64,000 nucleotides of DNA from Prevotella communis (GTDB lineage Bacteria > Bacteroidota > Bacteroidia > Bacteroidales > Bacteroidaceae), in assembly GCF_022024115.1 (NCBI RefSeq), contig NZ_CP091792.1:1798001-1862000 (forward strand). The letters are read 5' to 3'. How positions within the stretch are numbered: position 1 is the first letter of the stretch; every line of letters begins with the position of its first letter. Under the pieces are notes generated by a model, which was given only the letters and a program-made list of their open reading frames with translations, made no database searches and had not been told where the DNA came from. Both the position numbers and the translations under genes were made by a program. This document shows, one piece after another, positions 40,162-48,366 of this stretch.

Positions 40162-41061
40162 ATGGACGTAAAGAAAGACTCCTTTAAGGCATGGTTTCTG
40201 GCCGCAAGACCAAAGACGCTGACAGGTGCAGCCGTACCCGTGATGATTGGTTTGTCGCTGGCTTGGAAAGATGCCCAACTGTATGCTGGTGATGTGTTCA
40301 ACTGGTGGGCGGCAGCGCTCTGCCTGCTCTTTGCCTTTATCATGCAGATAGATGCCAATTTCATCAACGACTTCGTGGACTACGCCAAGGGTACCGACGA
40401 CCGTGAGACGCGTCTGGGGCCTGAGCGAGCCTGTACACAGGGGTGGGTGAGCATCGAGCGGATGCGTCATGCCATTGCTGCCACCACCGTCCTGGCCTGC
40501 CTCGTCGGACTGCCCCTCGTGTGGTTTGGCGGTCTGGAGATGGTACTTATCGGCGTGCTCTGCGTGGTGTTCTGTTTCCTCTATACCACGCACCTCTCGT
40601 ATATGGGACTTGGCGACGTGCTGGTGCTGGTATTTTTCGGACTCATCCCTGTCAGCATCACGTACTATATCCAGTTGCATACCACCACCGTTGAGGTCCT
40701 CACGGCCTCGCTGGCATGCGGCATTGTCATTGACGGACTGCTGCTGGTCAATAATTTCCGCGACCGCGATACCGACAAGCAGGCTGGCAAGAATACCCTC
40801 GTGGTCCATGTGGGCGAGAAGGCGGCTATCATGCTCTATCTGATGGTAGGCATCGTGGCCTGTCTGATGGGCCTTGTCTTCGGGCTCAACGGCCGTTGGT
40901 GGGCGTTCGGCCTGCCGTTCATCTACCTGGTGCTGCATGTGCTCACCTATCTGAAGATGAAGCGCATCTGGAAGGGTAGGGAACTGAACAATTGTCTGGG
41001 TGCAACGGCGCGCAACATCTTCATTTACGGCCTGTTGGTATCGTTAGGTATTCTTTTTTAG
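40162..41061 (+). CDS. menA: 1,4-dihydroxy-2-naphthoate polyprenyltransferase
   Basis: This 299-aa protein has about eight or nine transmembrane segments. The first Asp-rich motif NFINDFVDYAKGTDD, followed by R-GPERACTQGWVS, and the second NNFRDRDTDKQAGKNTL mark the UbiA superfamily, MenA branch. It prenylates DHNA to demethylmenaquinone in the membrane. Menaquinone is the quinone of Prevotella, used with fumarate reductase. Single-gene unit. Confidence 0.93.
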   Translation: MDVKKDSFKAWFLAARPKTLTGAAVPVMIGLSLAWKDAQLYAGDVFNWWAAALCLLFAFIMQIDANFINDFVDYAKGTDDRETRLGPERACTQGWVSIERMRHAIAATTVLACLVGLPLVWFGGLEMVLIGVLCVVFCFLYTTHLSYMGLGDVLVLVFFGLIPVSITYYIQLHTTTVEVLTASLACGIVIDGLLLVNNFRDRDTDKQAGKNTLVVHVGEKAAIMLYLMVGIVACLMGLVFGLNGRWWAFGLPFIYLVLHVLTYLKMKRIWKGRELNNCLGATARNIFIYGLLVSLGILF

Positions 41062-41094
41062 GACAATTTTTTTTGTTTTATACAGGAAAATACG

Positions 41095-41102
41095 TACCTT
41101 TG
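41095..41102 (+). promoter_or_regulatory. Promoter -7 box of the M6 protease gene
   Basis: TACCTTTG, 57 bp before ATG 41160. Confidence 0.75.
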
Positions 41103-41159
41103 TACGCTTTTAAAAGCGATTTTTGTTAACCCATTAAAATATATTTTACAAACAAACGA

Positions 41160-43301
41160 ATGATTAAGAAACTATTGATGACAATTGCCTTGGGGATTAT
41201 CACCTCATCGGCAATAGCTGTCCCTGCCAAGCGCGGACAATGGAAAACGCTGAAGCTGGTCGACGGCACAGAGGTTAAAGCGATGCTCGTAGGTGACGAG
41301 TTTGGTCACATCTGGAAGGGTGAGGACGGCAAGGCCTACACCTTGAAGGGTGACTTCTATCAGGCCATCGACGCTCAGGTCACACTAAAGCGTGCCCGAT
41401 CGCTCCGACAGCAGGAAAATGCCCGACGTGTCCGACGCATGCCAACAGACGCTGCCACCCATTATACAGGTCAGAAAAAGGGACTGATTATCCTGGTCAA
41501 CTTCCAGGACGAGACATTCCAGGCTGAGCATACTAATGAACTGTTTACGCGTATTGCCAACGAGGAGGGCTTCTCTGAGGGTAAGTTCAAGGGCTCTATG
41601 GCCGACTATTTCAAGGCTCAGAGCCGCGGACAGTTTGAGCTCGACTTCGACATCGTAGGTCCTGTGACGGTCAGTCATAAAGCCAGCTATTACGGCAGCA
41701 ACGACTCAGAAGGCTACGACCAGCATCCTGAACAGATGGTTTTCGAGGCTGTCAACCTGGCAAAGAACGAGGTGACCAACTGGAAACAGTATGACTGGAA
41801 CAACGATGGCGAGGTGGATCAGGTCTATGTGATCTATGCCGGTATGGGTGAGGCCGACGGTGGCGCAGAGAATACCATCTGGCCCCATGCGTATTCTTTG
41901 TCTTATGGCGGTGAAACCAGTGCTGTTACAGTAGCTCAGAATCTTAAAGTCGATAATTATGCATGTGGCTCTGAGCTCAATGGCAGTCGGGAAATCGACG
42001 GTCTGGGCACCATCTGCCATGAGTTCTCTCACTGTCTGGGATATCCCGACTTCTACGACATCGACTACAGTGGCGGTCAGGGCATGGGCTCTTGGGACCT
42101 GATGTGCGCTGGTTCCTATAATGGTGATGGCTACCAGCCTGCCGGTTATACCAGTTACGAGATGTGGATGGCCGGATGGCTCGAGCCCATCGAACTGGAT
42201 GCTGAGGATGTGCAGGTGCAGAACATGAAGTCGCTGCAGAATGGCGGCCAGAGCTATATCATCTATAATAAAGGTAATAAGAACGAGTTCCTCATGCTGG
42301 AGAACCGTCAGCTGGAGGGCTGGGATGCCTCACTTTACGATGCAGGTCTGCTGATTGTACACTGCGACTACGATAAGGATGTATGGTACAATAATGGTCC
42401 TAACGATGATCCTGACCACCAGCGCATGGTGGTTGTTCCTGCCGACGGCCGTTGCCAGAAGGAAACATATATGGGCGAGACCTATTTCACCGAAGAGAAC
42501 GATGCCTTCCCTCTGACCAATGTGACAGCCTTTAACAAGGACTTCAAGACCTCTGACAAGATTGCCAAGAAGGCTGCCCAGTTCTTTAACAAGAATACCA
42601 ACGGCACCAACTGGATTGACTCTTCTGTCGAGGATATCACCCTCAATGCCAATGGCACTATCTCATTCAATTATGTGGCTGAATACACCAGCACCGGTGG
42701 CAACGGCGGTACAACTACCGATGTGCCCGAGGGAGCCGTGTTCTACGAGTCATTCAATGATTGTTCAGGAACGGGCGCCAACGATGACAACTGGGGTAGC
42801 TCTGTAGCAAGTGCAAAATTTGCTGCCGACAACGACGGATGGGATGCTGAAGCCCTCTATGGTGGCTATCAGTGTGCACGCTTCGGAAGCAGTAAGAAGA
42901 GCGGCGTTGCTACATCTCCCACTATCACGCTCGCCGGCAATACTCACACCTTGACCTTCAAGGCAGCAAGCTGGGGCAACGACGGTACCGGCCTGAAGCT
43001 CTCAGCTACTGGTGCCACCGTACTCATCGAGCCCTCAGAGTTCACGATGAAGAGCAGCGAGTGGACCACCTTCACCGCCACCATCTCAGGTACTGGCGAT
43101 GTCAAGCTGGTGTTCACTCCCGCCAAGCGTTTCTTCCTTGACGAGGTAGTTGTGGTGGATACCATGGTTCAGACCGGTATCGAGACCGCACCTCAGGCCA
43201 CCAAGCAGACCTCAGCCATTTACAACCTGAATGGCCAGAAGGTAACCAATCCCAAGAGTGGCCTCTACATCATCAACGGCCGCAAAGTCGTGATCAAATA
43301 A
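41160..43301 (+). CDS. Secreted M6-family metalloprotease
   Basis: This 713-aa protein has a signal peptide (about 1-20), a propeptide (GQWKTLKLVDGTEVKAML) and the catalytic metal site HEFSHCLGYPD (H287, E288, H291, D297), as in immune-inhibitor-A-type M6 proteases. After about residue 500 there is a Gly/Thr linker and a beta-rich domain (THTLTFKAASWGNDGTGLKL), ending SAIYNLNGQK, SGLYIINGRKVVIK. The tail nearly equals that of the gene at 1-1056 and is probably the export signal. It likely digests extracellular protein for nitrogen. A terminator follows. Confidence 0.92.
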   Translation: MIKKLLMTIALGIITSSAIAVPAKRGQWKTLKLVDGTEVKAMLVGDEFGHIWKGEDGKAYTLKGDFYQAIDAQVTLKRARSLRQQENARRVRRMPTDAATHYTGQKKGLIILVNFQDETFQAEHTNELFTRIANEEGFSEGKFKGSMADYFKAQSRGQFELDFDIVGPVTVSHKASYYGSNDSEGYDQHPEQMVFEAVNLAKNEVTNWKQYDWNNDGEVDQVYVIYAGMGEADGGAENTIWPHAYSLSYGGETSAVTVAQNLKVDNYACGSELNGSREIDGLGTICHEFSHCLGYPDFYDIDYSGGQGMGSWDLMCAGSYNGDGYQPAGYTSYEMWMAGWLEPIELDAEDVQVQNMKSLQNGGQSYIIYNKGNKNEFLMLENRQLEGWDASLYDAGLLIVHCDYDKDVWYNNGPNDDPDHQRMVVVPADGRCQKETYMGETYFTEENDAFPLTNVTAFNKDFKTSDKIAKKAAQFFNKNTNGTNWIDSSVEDITLNANGTISFNYVAEYTSTGGNGGTTTDVPEGAVFYESFNDCSGTGANDDNWGSSVASAKFAADNDGWDAEALYGGYQCARFGSSKKSGVATSPTITLAGNTHTLTFKAASWGNDGTGLKLSATGATVLIEPSEFTMKSSEWTTFTATISGTGDVKLVFTPAKRFFLDEVVVVDTMVQTGIETAPQATKQTSAIYNLNGQKVTNPKSGLYIINGRKVVIK

Positions 43302-43327
43302 AAAACAAACTATCTTATATAAAAATA

Positions 43328-43357
43328 GGGGTTGGCAATGCGCCAACCCCATTTTTT
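43328..43357 (+). terminator. Terminator of the M6 protease gene
   Basis: GGGGTTGGC and GCCAACCCC (43328-43336, 43342-43350) pair around AATGC, followed by six T residues. Confidence 0.88.
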
Positions 43358-43378
43358 GTATTTTGTAAGTACTGAAGG

Positions 43379-43818
43379 TTATGAAACAAATGGGAAGTAG
43401 GGCGTATTGGCTATCTCTTCTGCCAGTCGGTTAAGCATTAGGCATTGTTCTCGCGAGATAGTCTTACGCTGCATGTGGTAATCCCACGGACTTATCTGTA
43501 ACAGTCGGCCTTCGGAACAGGCGGTGAAAGACTCACCAGACGGCTTATAATAATCAGGGAAACCGTTCTCGCGAAGATAGATTAGGCAATAACCGCGGTC
43601 CATCGCCTCACGCATCACCTCCTTTTCCCTTTTAGCGATAGCAGCACTTATCAGAACACCGCCGTTTTCAGCAAGGGCGAGCCATTTGTTTTCAGTTCAG
43701 CAAACTCTGCGTCATTATAGGCACTATGAACGACCACCGCCGCTTTTTCTGGATTATTGAGAAGGAAACGGTTACCTACTGCCTTGCACCGCCATTTCCC
43801 TATGTTTACTTGATGCAT
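43379..43818 (-). pseudogene. DprA-like Rossmann protein gene with a single-base frameshift
   Basis: The gene starts at ATG 43818 (MHQVNIGKWRCKAVGNRFLL) and continues AAVVVHSAYNDAEFAEL. Near 43685-43697, in the run AAAACAAA, the frame changes by one base; after it WLALAENGGVLISAAIAKRE, MDRGYCLIYLRENG and GRLLQISPWDYH continue to 43379. The parts together form one about 145-aa protein with DprA/LOG-like Rossmann features (GGVLISAAI; RGYxLIxLRENGF). As written, translation from 43818 stops soon after the shift; an internal ATG at 43618 gives only 79 aa. It may be a sequencing slip, a true mutation or slippage. The conserved leader seen upstream of the HU-related gene precedes it. Confidence 0.7.
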
Positions 43819-43985
43819 AATAGTGATAATGTAATATTTTGTATTTAAACCTGTATAAGATGCTAAGGAAAAAGTTGATAGGGTAGAGAGTAGTAAAATT
43901 GTTAAACATTTTAAAGGTTGTAAATAATATTCCTATTTCTTAAAACCTTTTCCTTAATCCTTGTTTTTACTTCTAAGCTATACAG

Positions 43986-44078
43986 AACTTCCTTGTGCAC
44001 TATGAAAAATTTTCTCTTTAGCCATGTCGCAAATTCCATATGCTTTATCTGTTTTACATCTTGACGCAAAAGGTATGA
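43986..44078 (-). promoter_or_regulatory. Second copy of the conserved promoter-leader block
   Basis: On the minus strand a TACCTTTTG box is near 44064-44072, and the block shares AACTTCC-GTGCACTA, the AAAATTTT run and flanking positions with 4771-4850. Here it precedes the DprA-like gene with a 160-bp AT-rich spacer (43819-43985) in which I see nothing else. Confidence 0.5.
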
Positions 44079-44105
44079 TAATTTCAAATCTTAGATCATG
44101 TCAGG

Positions 44106-44316
44106 TTACTCACTTACAACTTACTCACTTCGGACATCTGTATTCTGAGATTATCTCTAAACAGAATTTTTATATTATAATATTAATATATTAATATTAT
44201 AATATAAGATATATTTTAGTATATTACTTCTTAATTTATCCATTTATTCCTTTTCCATATCCAATCCGATTTAGGAAAACCTAAATGTCCGAAGTGAGTA
44301 AGTTGTAAGTGAGTAA
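44106..44316. repeat. Large inverted-repeat array with perfect 36-bp AT palindrome
   Basis: A perfect 32-bp inverted repeat (44106-44137 and 44285-44316) is made of TTACTCAC/TTACAAC units and ends CGGACAT/ATGTCCG. In the centre 44171-44206 is a perfect 36-bp palindrome of A and T only (begins TATATTATAATATTAA). Layout equals the array at 4906-5062 although the unit sequence differs. The sequence 44317-44466 after it shows no gene or clear signal. Confidence 0.9.
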
Positions 44317-44466
44317 GTTTTTCTGCACTACGCATTGTAAACTAGCAATGAGCGAAATGTACCGCGGCTGGAAAATGGCTCGAGAATGATGAAAAGAACC
44401 TTTCTATTTTCTTTGCCTATTTCTAACGAGAATCTGCATTATGATAAATAGATGTTTTTTTAAGAA

Positions 44467-44507
44467 AGAGATACGTCCTCTCTCCAAGCGAGAAACGACG
44501 TATCTCT
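44467..44507 (-). terminator. Hairpin after the FadL-type porin gene
   Basis: AGAGATACGTC and GACGTATCTCT pair across a 19-nt loop; on the minus strand a TTTCTT stretch follows. Moderately strong terminator. Confidence 0.6.
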
Positions 44508-44548
44508 CATCGATAAACAACGTATCGTCTTTAACTCCTTAACTCCTT

Positions 44549-46219
44549 TTAAAACGTATAGCCCACAGTGAACAGCAGCTGATGACGATTGAACTTGACG
44601 TCGCTTGGTGTGCTGGCGTTTATCTCATAATTGTAAGAGCCGTCGTCGTTTGGCACGATATCTGTGAAGTTCATGCTCTGGAACGGGAAAAATTGTCCCT
44701 TTGTAGCGCTGTACTGATATGCCAGGTCAAAATTCCATCCCTCGTGCTTGAAACCCAGTCCGCAGGTGATGCGGTTGGTAGATTTCCAGTTGGTATAGTC
44801 GGCCGTGCTGGAATACCAGTTGCCTATGCTGCCCAGACGGGTGTCTCGTACCCCATTCTCCTGATACATGGGCGACACGTAGTTGTAGCCAAAACGTACG
44901 GCAACACTTGGATCGGGCTTGAATTCCAGACCAGCTTTAAGTGTAGAAACGCCCCTTAATGTATTCTCCGTGTGGCGGTTCATCACGTCGTCGCTATAGG
45001 AATCAGGATTGCCGTATTCGTCGTAGGTTCCGTCGTTGATGCGGTTGTCAGCGCAACCATAGTCGGCATATTCCCATCCGGCACCCAGTGCCAGGTAGTT
45101 GCCAAAGGTATGGCCGGCACTCAAGCCAAACTTCCACGGCGTGTAGTATCTGAACTCATAGGTCTCACCGCTTGAGAACTCATCATAGCCCCAGTTACGA
45201 AGGCCTGGATTCAGTTTGTTATAGTCGGTGGCGTTGATAAGCAGCGTGGCATTGCGTGACTTCAGGTTGTACCATGTTGGCGTGGTGATGGTGAGTCCGA
45301 CGCGGAATGGCGACTCATCGATTGGACGGTAGATGGCACCAAAAGCGAGGTCAACACCCGTACCTGTAATCTTACGCTCGTCGGCCAAAACGGTGTTGCC
45401 GATATAGCGGTCGCTACCATCCACGACGCGCTCCAGATACTCGCTATAGCCCTTATAGTCAACCTGTTTGACGCCCAGTGTGACACCTAGGAACAACTTA
45501 TTATTGATGTTGCCCGAGAGATTGAAATCAAAGTTGGCTATATAACCACTATGCGCACGGTCAAACTCATAGCCCTCGGCCTCGAGGAACACGTTTTTGT
45601 AGGGCTCGCTGGGGTCAAAATTGTCCTGATCCCAGTTCACGCCGTTGGTATAGACATGGTCCCACTGCGTATAGGTGTAGGCGCGGTTGTTGCTCGAGCG
45701 GTCGTGCCAGCCCTCCGCTACCCCATTCGTATTCTCTTCCAGATAGTAGCCACCCTGACGCTCGTCCTGCATGCAGCTCTTGCCATAGGCCAGTTTGCCA
45801 AGAGAGGCATGGTTGAGCGAGTTGGCAGCCGAGAGAATCTGGTCGAAGTTACGACTCTTGTGATAGTTGAACGCGAAGTTCAGGAACGAGTTGCGGTCGG
45901 TCTGCGTAGAATACACGAAACCAGCCTGATCGAAACTGAAATTGGTCTTGCCCACCTGGTCGAACCGCTTCGTATCTTCCTGGGACACAATGCCCATAGA
46001 GACACTGGCGGTGCTATGACGGAACACGCCGATGGCAGCAGGATTGGTGCCGATGGTAGAGATATCAGCGCCCAGGGCATCGAGCGCACCACCCATACCC
46101 ACATAGCGGGCTGTGCCGTTGAGATCAGCGCCCAGCAAACGGGCATTCTCGTACGTATCTTGTGCAGCCGCTGGCAACATGGCTAGCGTAAAGACTGCGA
46201 GGGAAACAATCTTTTTCAT
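44549..46219 (-). CDS. Outer-membrane protein of the OmpP1/FadL/TodX family
   Basis: This 556-aa protein has a cleavable signal peptide ending PAAAQ. Early mature motifs NARLLGADLNGTARYVGMGG and GTNPAAIGVFR match the FadL-like N-terminal hatch; the rest is a long-loop beta-barrel, with LFLGVTLGVKQVDYKGYSEY, GVDLAFGAIYRP and a C-terminal HQLLFTVGYTF ending in Phe. Such proteins import hydrophobic compounds, but in Bacteroidetes the substrate is mostly unknown. A single gene or the second of a two-gene unit after the Tyr/Trp-rich protein (68 bp gap). Confidence 0.9.
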   Translation of the reverse strand: MKKIVSLAVFTLAMLPAAAQDTYENARLLGADLNGTARYVGMGGALDALGADISTIGTNPAAIGVFRHSTASVSMGIVSQEDTKRFDQVGKTNFSFDQAGFVYSTQTDRNSFLNFAFNYHKSRNFDQILSAANSLNHASLGKLAYGKSCMQDERQGGYYLEENTNGVAEGWHDRSSNNRAYTYTQWDHVYTNGVNWDQDNFDPSEPYKNVFLEAEGYEFDRAHSGYIANFDFNLSGNINNKLFLGVTLGVKQVDYKGYSEYLERVVDGSDRYIGNTVLADERKITGTGVDLAFGAIYRPIDESPFRVGLTITTPTWYNLKSRNATLLINATDYNKLNPGLRNWGYDEFSSGETYEFRYYTPWKFGLSAGHTFGNYLALGAGWEYADYGCADNRINDGTYDEYGNPDSYSDDVMNRHTENTLRGVSTLKAGLEFKPDPSVAVRFGYNYVSPMYQENGVRDTRLGSIGNWYSSTADYTNWKSTNRITCGLGFKHEGWNFDLAYQYSATKGQFFPFQSMNFTDIVPNDDGSYNYEINASTPSDVKFNRHQLLFTVGYTF

Positions 46220-46287
46220 ATTTTCTGATTATGATGACTGATTAATATTATAGCGGTAGCAAATTTTTCACTTTTCACTCTACCTTT

Positions 46288-47298
46288 TTACCTTCTTCCT
46301 CCTCCGCTACGGCCTCCACCGCCGCCACCTGCAGAGCGTGTGCCACCACCGCTGCTGAAGCCACCGCTGGAGCGATTGCCGCCGAAGCTGCTACTGCTGC
46401 TGCTTGAGAAACTGCCGCCGTTGCCACTCTGGAAGGTAGCTGCGCGACCAGCATCGTAATTGCTGGAGCTGCTGTAGCTGCCCGACGTAGCACGAGTAGC
46501 GGTGCGATTGGTTGACCGTTCGACGGCACGTGTCGTAGAGCGCGTCGTAGAGCGGTTGGTATTGCCTGACACCGTGCTGCGTCCGCTACCACTGTTATAG
46601 GCTCGGTTGCGGGCACCGTCGAAACGGGCACTGCTGGTATAGTTGGCCACGCGTCCGCCGGTGGTAGAGCGACTATAGTTGCCGTTGCGATTCAGCGTGC
46701 CGGTATTGCCTGTGCCATAGTAGCGGGAGCCACCGTGGTAATAGCCGATGTAAGGACGGTCATAGTAAGAATAATAATGGTAGGGATAATAGCCCCAATG
46801 CCAACTGTAGTAGTCGTAGTACCAGGGATCGTAGTACCAGCTGTAGTGCCAGCCATAGGGATAGTACCACGAGTCGTACCAGGGATAGAAAGAGGTATAG
46901 TACCAGGGCGAATGCCAGTACCATGAGTCGTGACTGCCATCGTAATAGCCCTCCCAGTAGGCCTGCTTGGGTGTGTAACCCTCCCAGCGAGCCATCTTCT
47001 TGGTCAGCTGATAGTCGGCTGTAGAGTCGGGATAGACGCCCTCAACGGCTGAGAAATCGATGATGTCGCTATCCTGAGGCTGCACATCGTAATTGCCTCC
47101 GCGTCGGTTATACTCGTCGACACCGCGCTTGGAACCGGTATGGTAGACAGGTGCAGGGCTGACAGGCTCCCAGCTGGAAGCGCTGCGATAAGTACTCTTC
47201 TGCTGCTTGGCGGAGCCGAAATACATATCGTCGTCCTGTGCCATCATTGAGAGTGGCAGCAGAGCGAAAGCCATTGATAAATAGAACCAATTTTTCAT
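46288..47298 (-). CDS. Secreted low-complexity protein rich in Tyr/Trp and Ser/Gly/Arg
   Basis: I start this at ATG 47298 (MKNWFYLSMAFALLPL), giving 336 aa with a signal peptide; an ATG at 47334 lies in the promoter region. Residues about 100-190 are extremely aromatic (WYWHSPWYYTSFYPW, SWYYDPWYYDYYSWHW), followed by a Ser/Thr/Arg/Asn region and a Gly/Ser/Arg tail. No enzyme motif is visible. A plausible role is a surface or matrix protein that self-associates or binds carbohydrate, but this is a guess. Two -7 boxes precede it, divergent from prmA. Confidence 0.78.
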   Translation of the reverse strand: MKNWFYLSMAFALLPLSMMAQDDDMYFGSAKQQKSTYRSASSWEPVSPAPVYHTGSKRGVDEYNRRGGNYDVQPQDSDIIDFSAVEGVYPDSTADYQLTKKMARWEGYTPKQAYWEGYYDGSHDSWYWHSPWYYTSFYPWYDSWYYPYGWHYSWYYDPWYYDYYSWHWGYYPYHYYSYYDRPYIGYYHGGSRYYGTGNTGTLNRNGNYSRSTTGGRVANYTSSARFDGARNRAYNSGSGRSTVSGNTNRSTTRSTTRAVERSTNRTATRATSGSYSSSSNYDAGRAATFQSGNGGSFSSSSSSSFGGNRSSGGFSSGGGTRSAGGGGGGRSGGGRR

Positions 47299-47331
47299 AT
47301 CTCTAATCGTTTTAGTTATTCTTTCACGATG

Positions 47332-47339
47332 CAAAAATA
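47332..47339 (-). promoter_or_regulatory. Promoter -7 box of the Tyr/Trp-rich protein gene (proximal)
   Basis: TATTTTTG on the minus strand, 33 bp before ATG 47298. Confidence 0.6.
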
Positions 47340-47354
47340 CATCTTATTTTCATG

Positions 47355-47362
47355 CAAAGATA
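47355..47362 (-). promoter_or_regulatory. Promoter -7 box of the Tyr/Trp-rich protein gene (distal)
   Basis: TATCTTTG on the minus strand, the stronger match to TAnnTTTG, 23 bp beyond the proximal box. Confidence 0.6.
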
Positions 47363-47398
47363 GGGAAAAACCCTAAAACGTGGTAGGATTTTCCCTAT
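47360..47398. promoter_or_regulatory. Inverted repeat between divergent promoters
   Basis: ATAGGGAAAA (47360-47369) and TTTTCCCTAT (47389-47398) form a 10-bp inverted repeat with a 19-bp spacer. It overlaps the distal minus-strand box and ends 7 bp before the prmA box, an operator-like position. Confidence 0.5.
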
Positions 47399-47404
47399 TT
47401 TTAT

Positions 47405-47412
47405 TAATTTTG
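47405..47412 (+). promoter_or_regulatory. Promoter -7 box of prmA
   Basis: TAATTTTG fits TAnnTTTG, 20 bp before ATG 47433. Confidence 0.7.
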
Positions 47413-47432
47413 CAGGTAAATTTAACAAGGCT

Positions 47433-48320
47433 ATGAAGTACTACGAAGTGAATTTCACCATTGAGGCGCCTGCCGAACTGATGCAGGACGCACGCGATAT
47501 CCTCTCGGCTCTGGCTGGTGAGGCAGGTTTCGAGACGTTTGAGGATACGGACGAAGGCGTCAAGGGCTACGTGCAGCAGGGACTGTTTGAGGAAGAGGTG
47601 CTGAGGGCCCTGATAGCCGACTTCCCCCTACCCTCGTGCACCGTCGCGTATACGGTGAGCGAGGCCGAGGACAAGGACTGGAACGAACAATGGGAGCAGC
47701 AGGGCTTTGAGCCGATAGTGGTCAACGACACCCTCGTGATTCACGACGGACGCCATCTGCCTCAAATCTCAAACCTTAAACCTCAAACCTCAAACCTCAA
47801 ACCTCAAATCTCCATCGAGATTGACGCCCACCTGGCTTTCGGCACAGGCACCCACGAGACCACCCGTATGATGGTAGGTCAGCTGATGAGTCTGGACCTA
47901 ACGGACAAGCGCGTGCTGGATTGCGGCACGGGTACGGGCATCCTGGGTATCGCAGCCCTGAAACTGGGTGCACGCGAGGCTGTGGGCTACGACATCGATG
48001 AATGGAGTGCCGACAATGCGCGTCATAATGCGGTGATCAACATGGTGGACGGTCAGTTTACGTCGCTGCTTGGCGATGCCTCTATATTAAAAGAGGTAAG
48101 TGGACAGTTTGACGTCGTCCTGGCCAATATCAACCGTAATATCCTGCTGAACGATATGGAAGCCTTCGTAGGGAAGATGGCACCCCACTCTACCCTTCTG
48201 CTCAGCGGATTCTATGAGCAGGATATCCCCATGCTGGAAGAGAAAGCGGCCTCACTGGGACTGAAAAAACAAACCCAGCAGCACGATGGCGACTGGGCTT
48301 GCTTGATGTTTATGCGCTGA
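47433..48320 (+). CDS. prmA: Ribosomal protein L11 methyltransferase with internal heptad insertion
   Basis: This 295-aa protein has an N-terminal substrate domain (residues 1-100) and an AdoMet-binding domain with LAFGTGTHETT, VLDCGTGTGILGIAALKLGA and the FDVVLANINRNIL motif. It trimethylates L11 in the ribosomal stalk. Between the domains, residues about 110-126 are a repeat-encoded ISNLKPQ/TSNLKPQ stretch made by seven copies of a 7-bp unit. Because 7 is not a multiple of 3, gain or loss of one unit shifts the frame before the catalytic domain. As written the frame is intact. Confidence 0.92.
   Translation: MKYYEVNFTIEAPAELMQDARDILSALAGEAGFETFEDTDEGVKGYVQQGLFEEEVLRALIADFPLPSCTVAYTVSEAEDKDWNEQWEQQGFEPIVVNDTLVIHDGRHLPQISNLKPQTSNLKPQISIEIDAHLAFGTGTHETTRMMVGQLMSLDLTDKRVLDCGTGTGILGIAALKLGAREAVGYDIDEWSADNARHNAVINMVDGQFTSLLGDASILKEVSGQFDVVLANINRNILLNDMEAFVGKMAPHSTLLLSGFYEQDIPMLEEKAASLGLKKQTQQHDGDWACLMFMR
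47761..47809 (+). repeat. 7-bp tandem repeat inside prmA
   Basis: Seven consecutive heptamers: CTCAAAT, CTCAAAC, CTTAAAC, CTCAAAC three times, CTCAAAT. Three units together encode a seven-residue period. The same kind of short unit is common in spacers of this genome. Confidence 0.92.
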
Positions 48321-48366
48321 AACTGCTGACGCTTACAGCGATGACAGTTACAGGGGGCATTTATTC

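Noticed and set aside
47761..47809. prmA heptamers as a sequencing or assembly artefact
   Set aside because: The frame is intact on both sides and the units carry point differences, as expected of a real array; kept as a finding.
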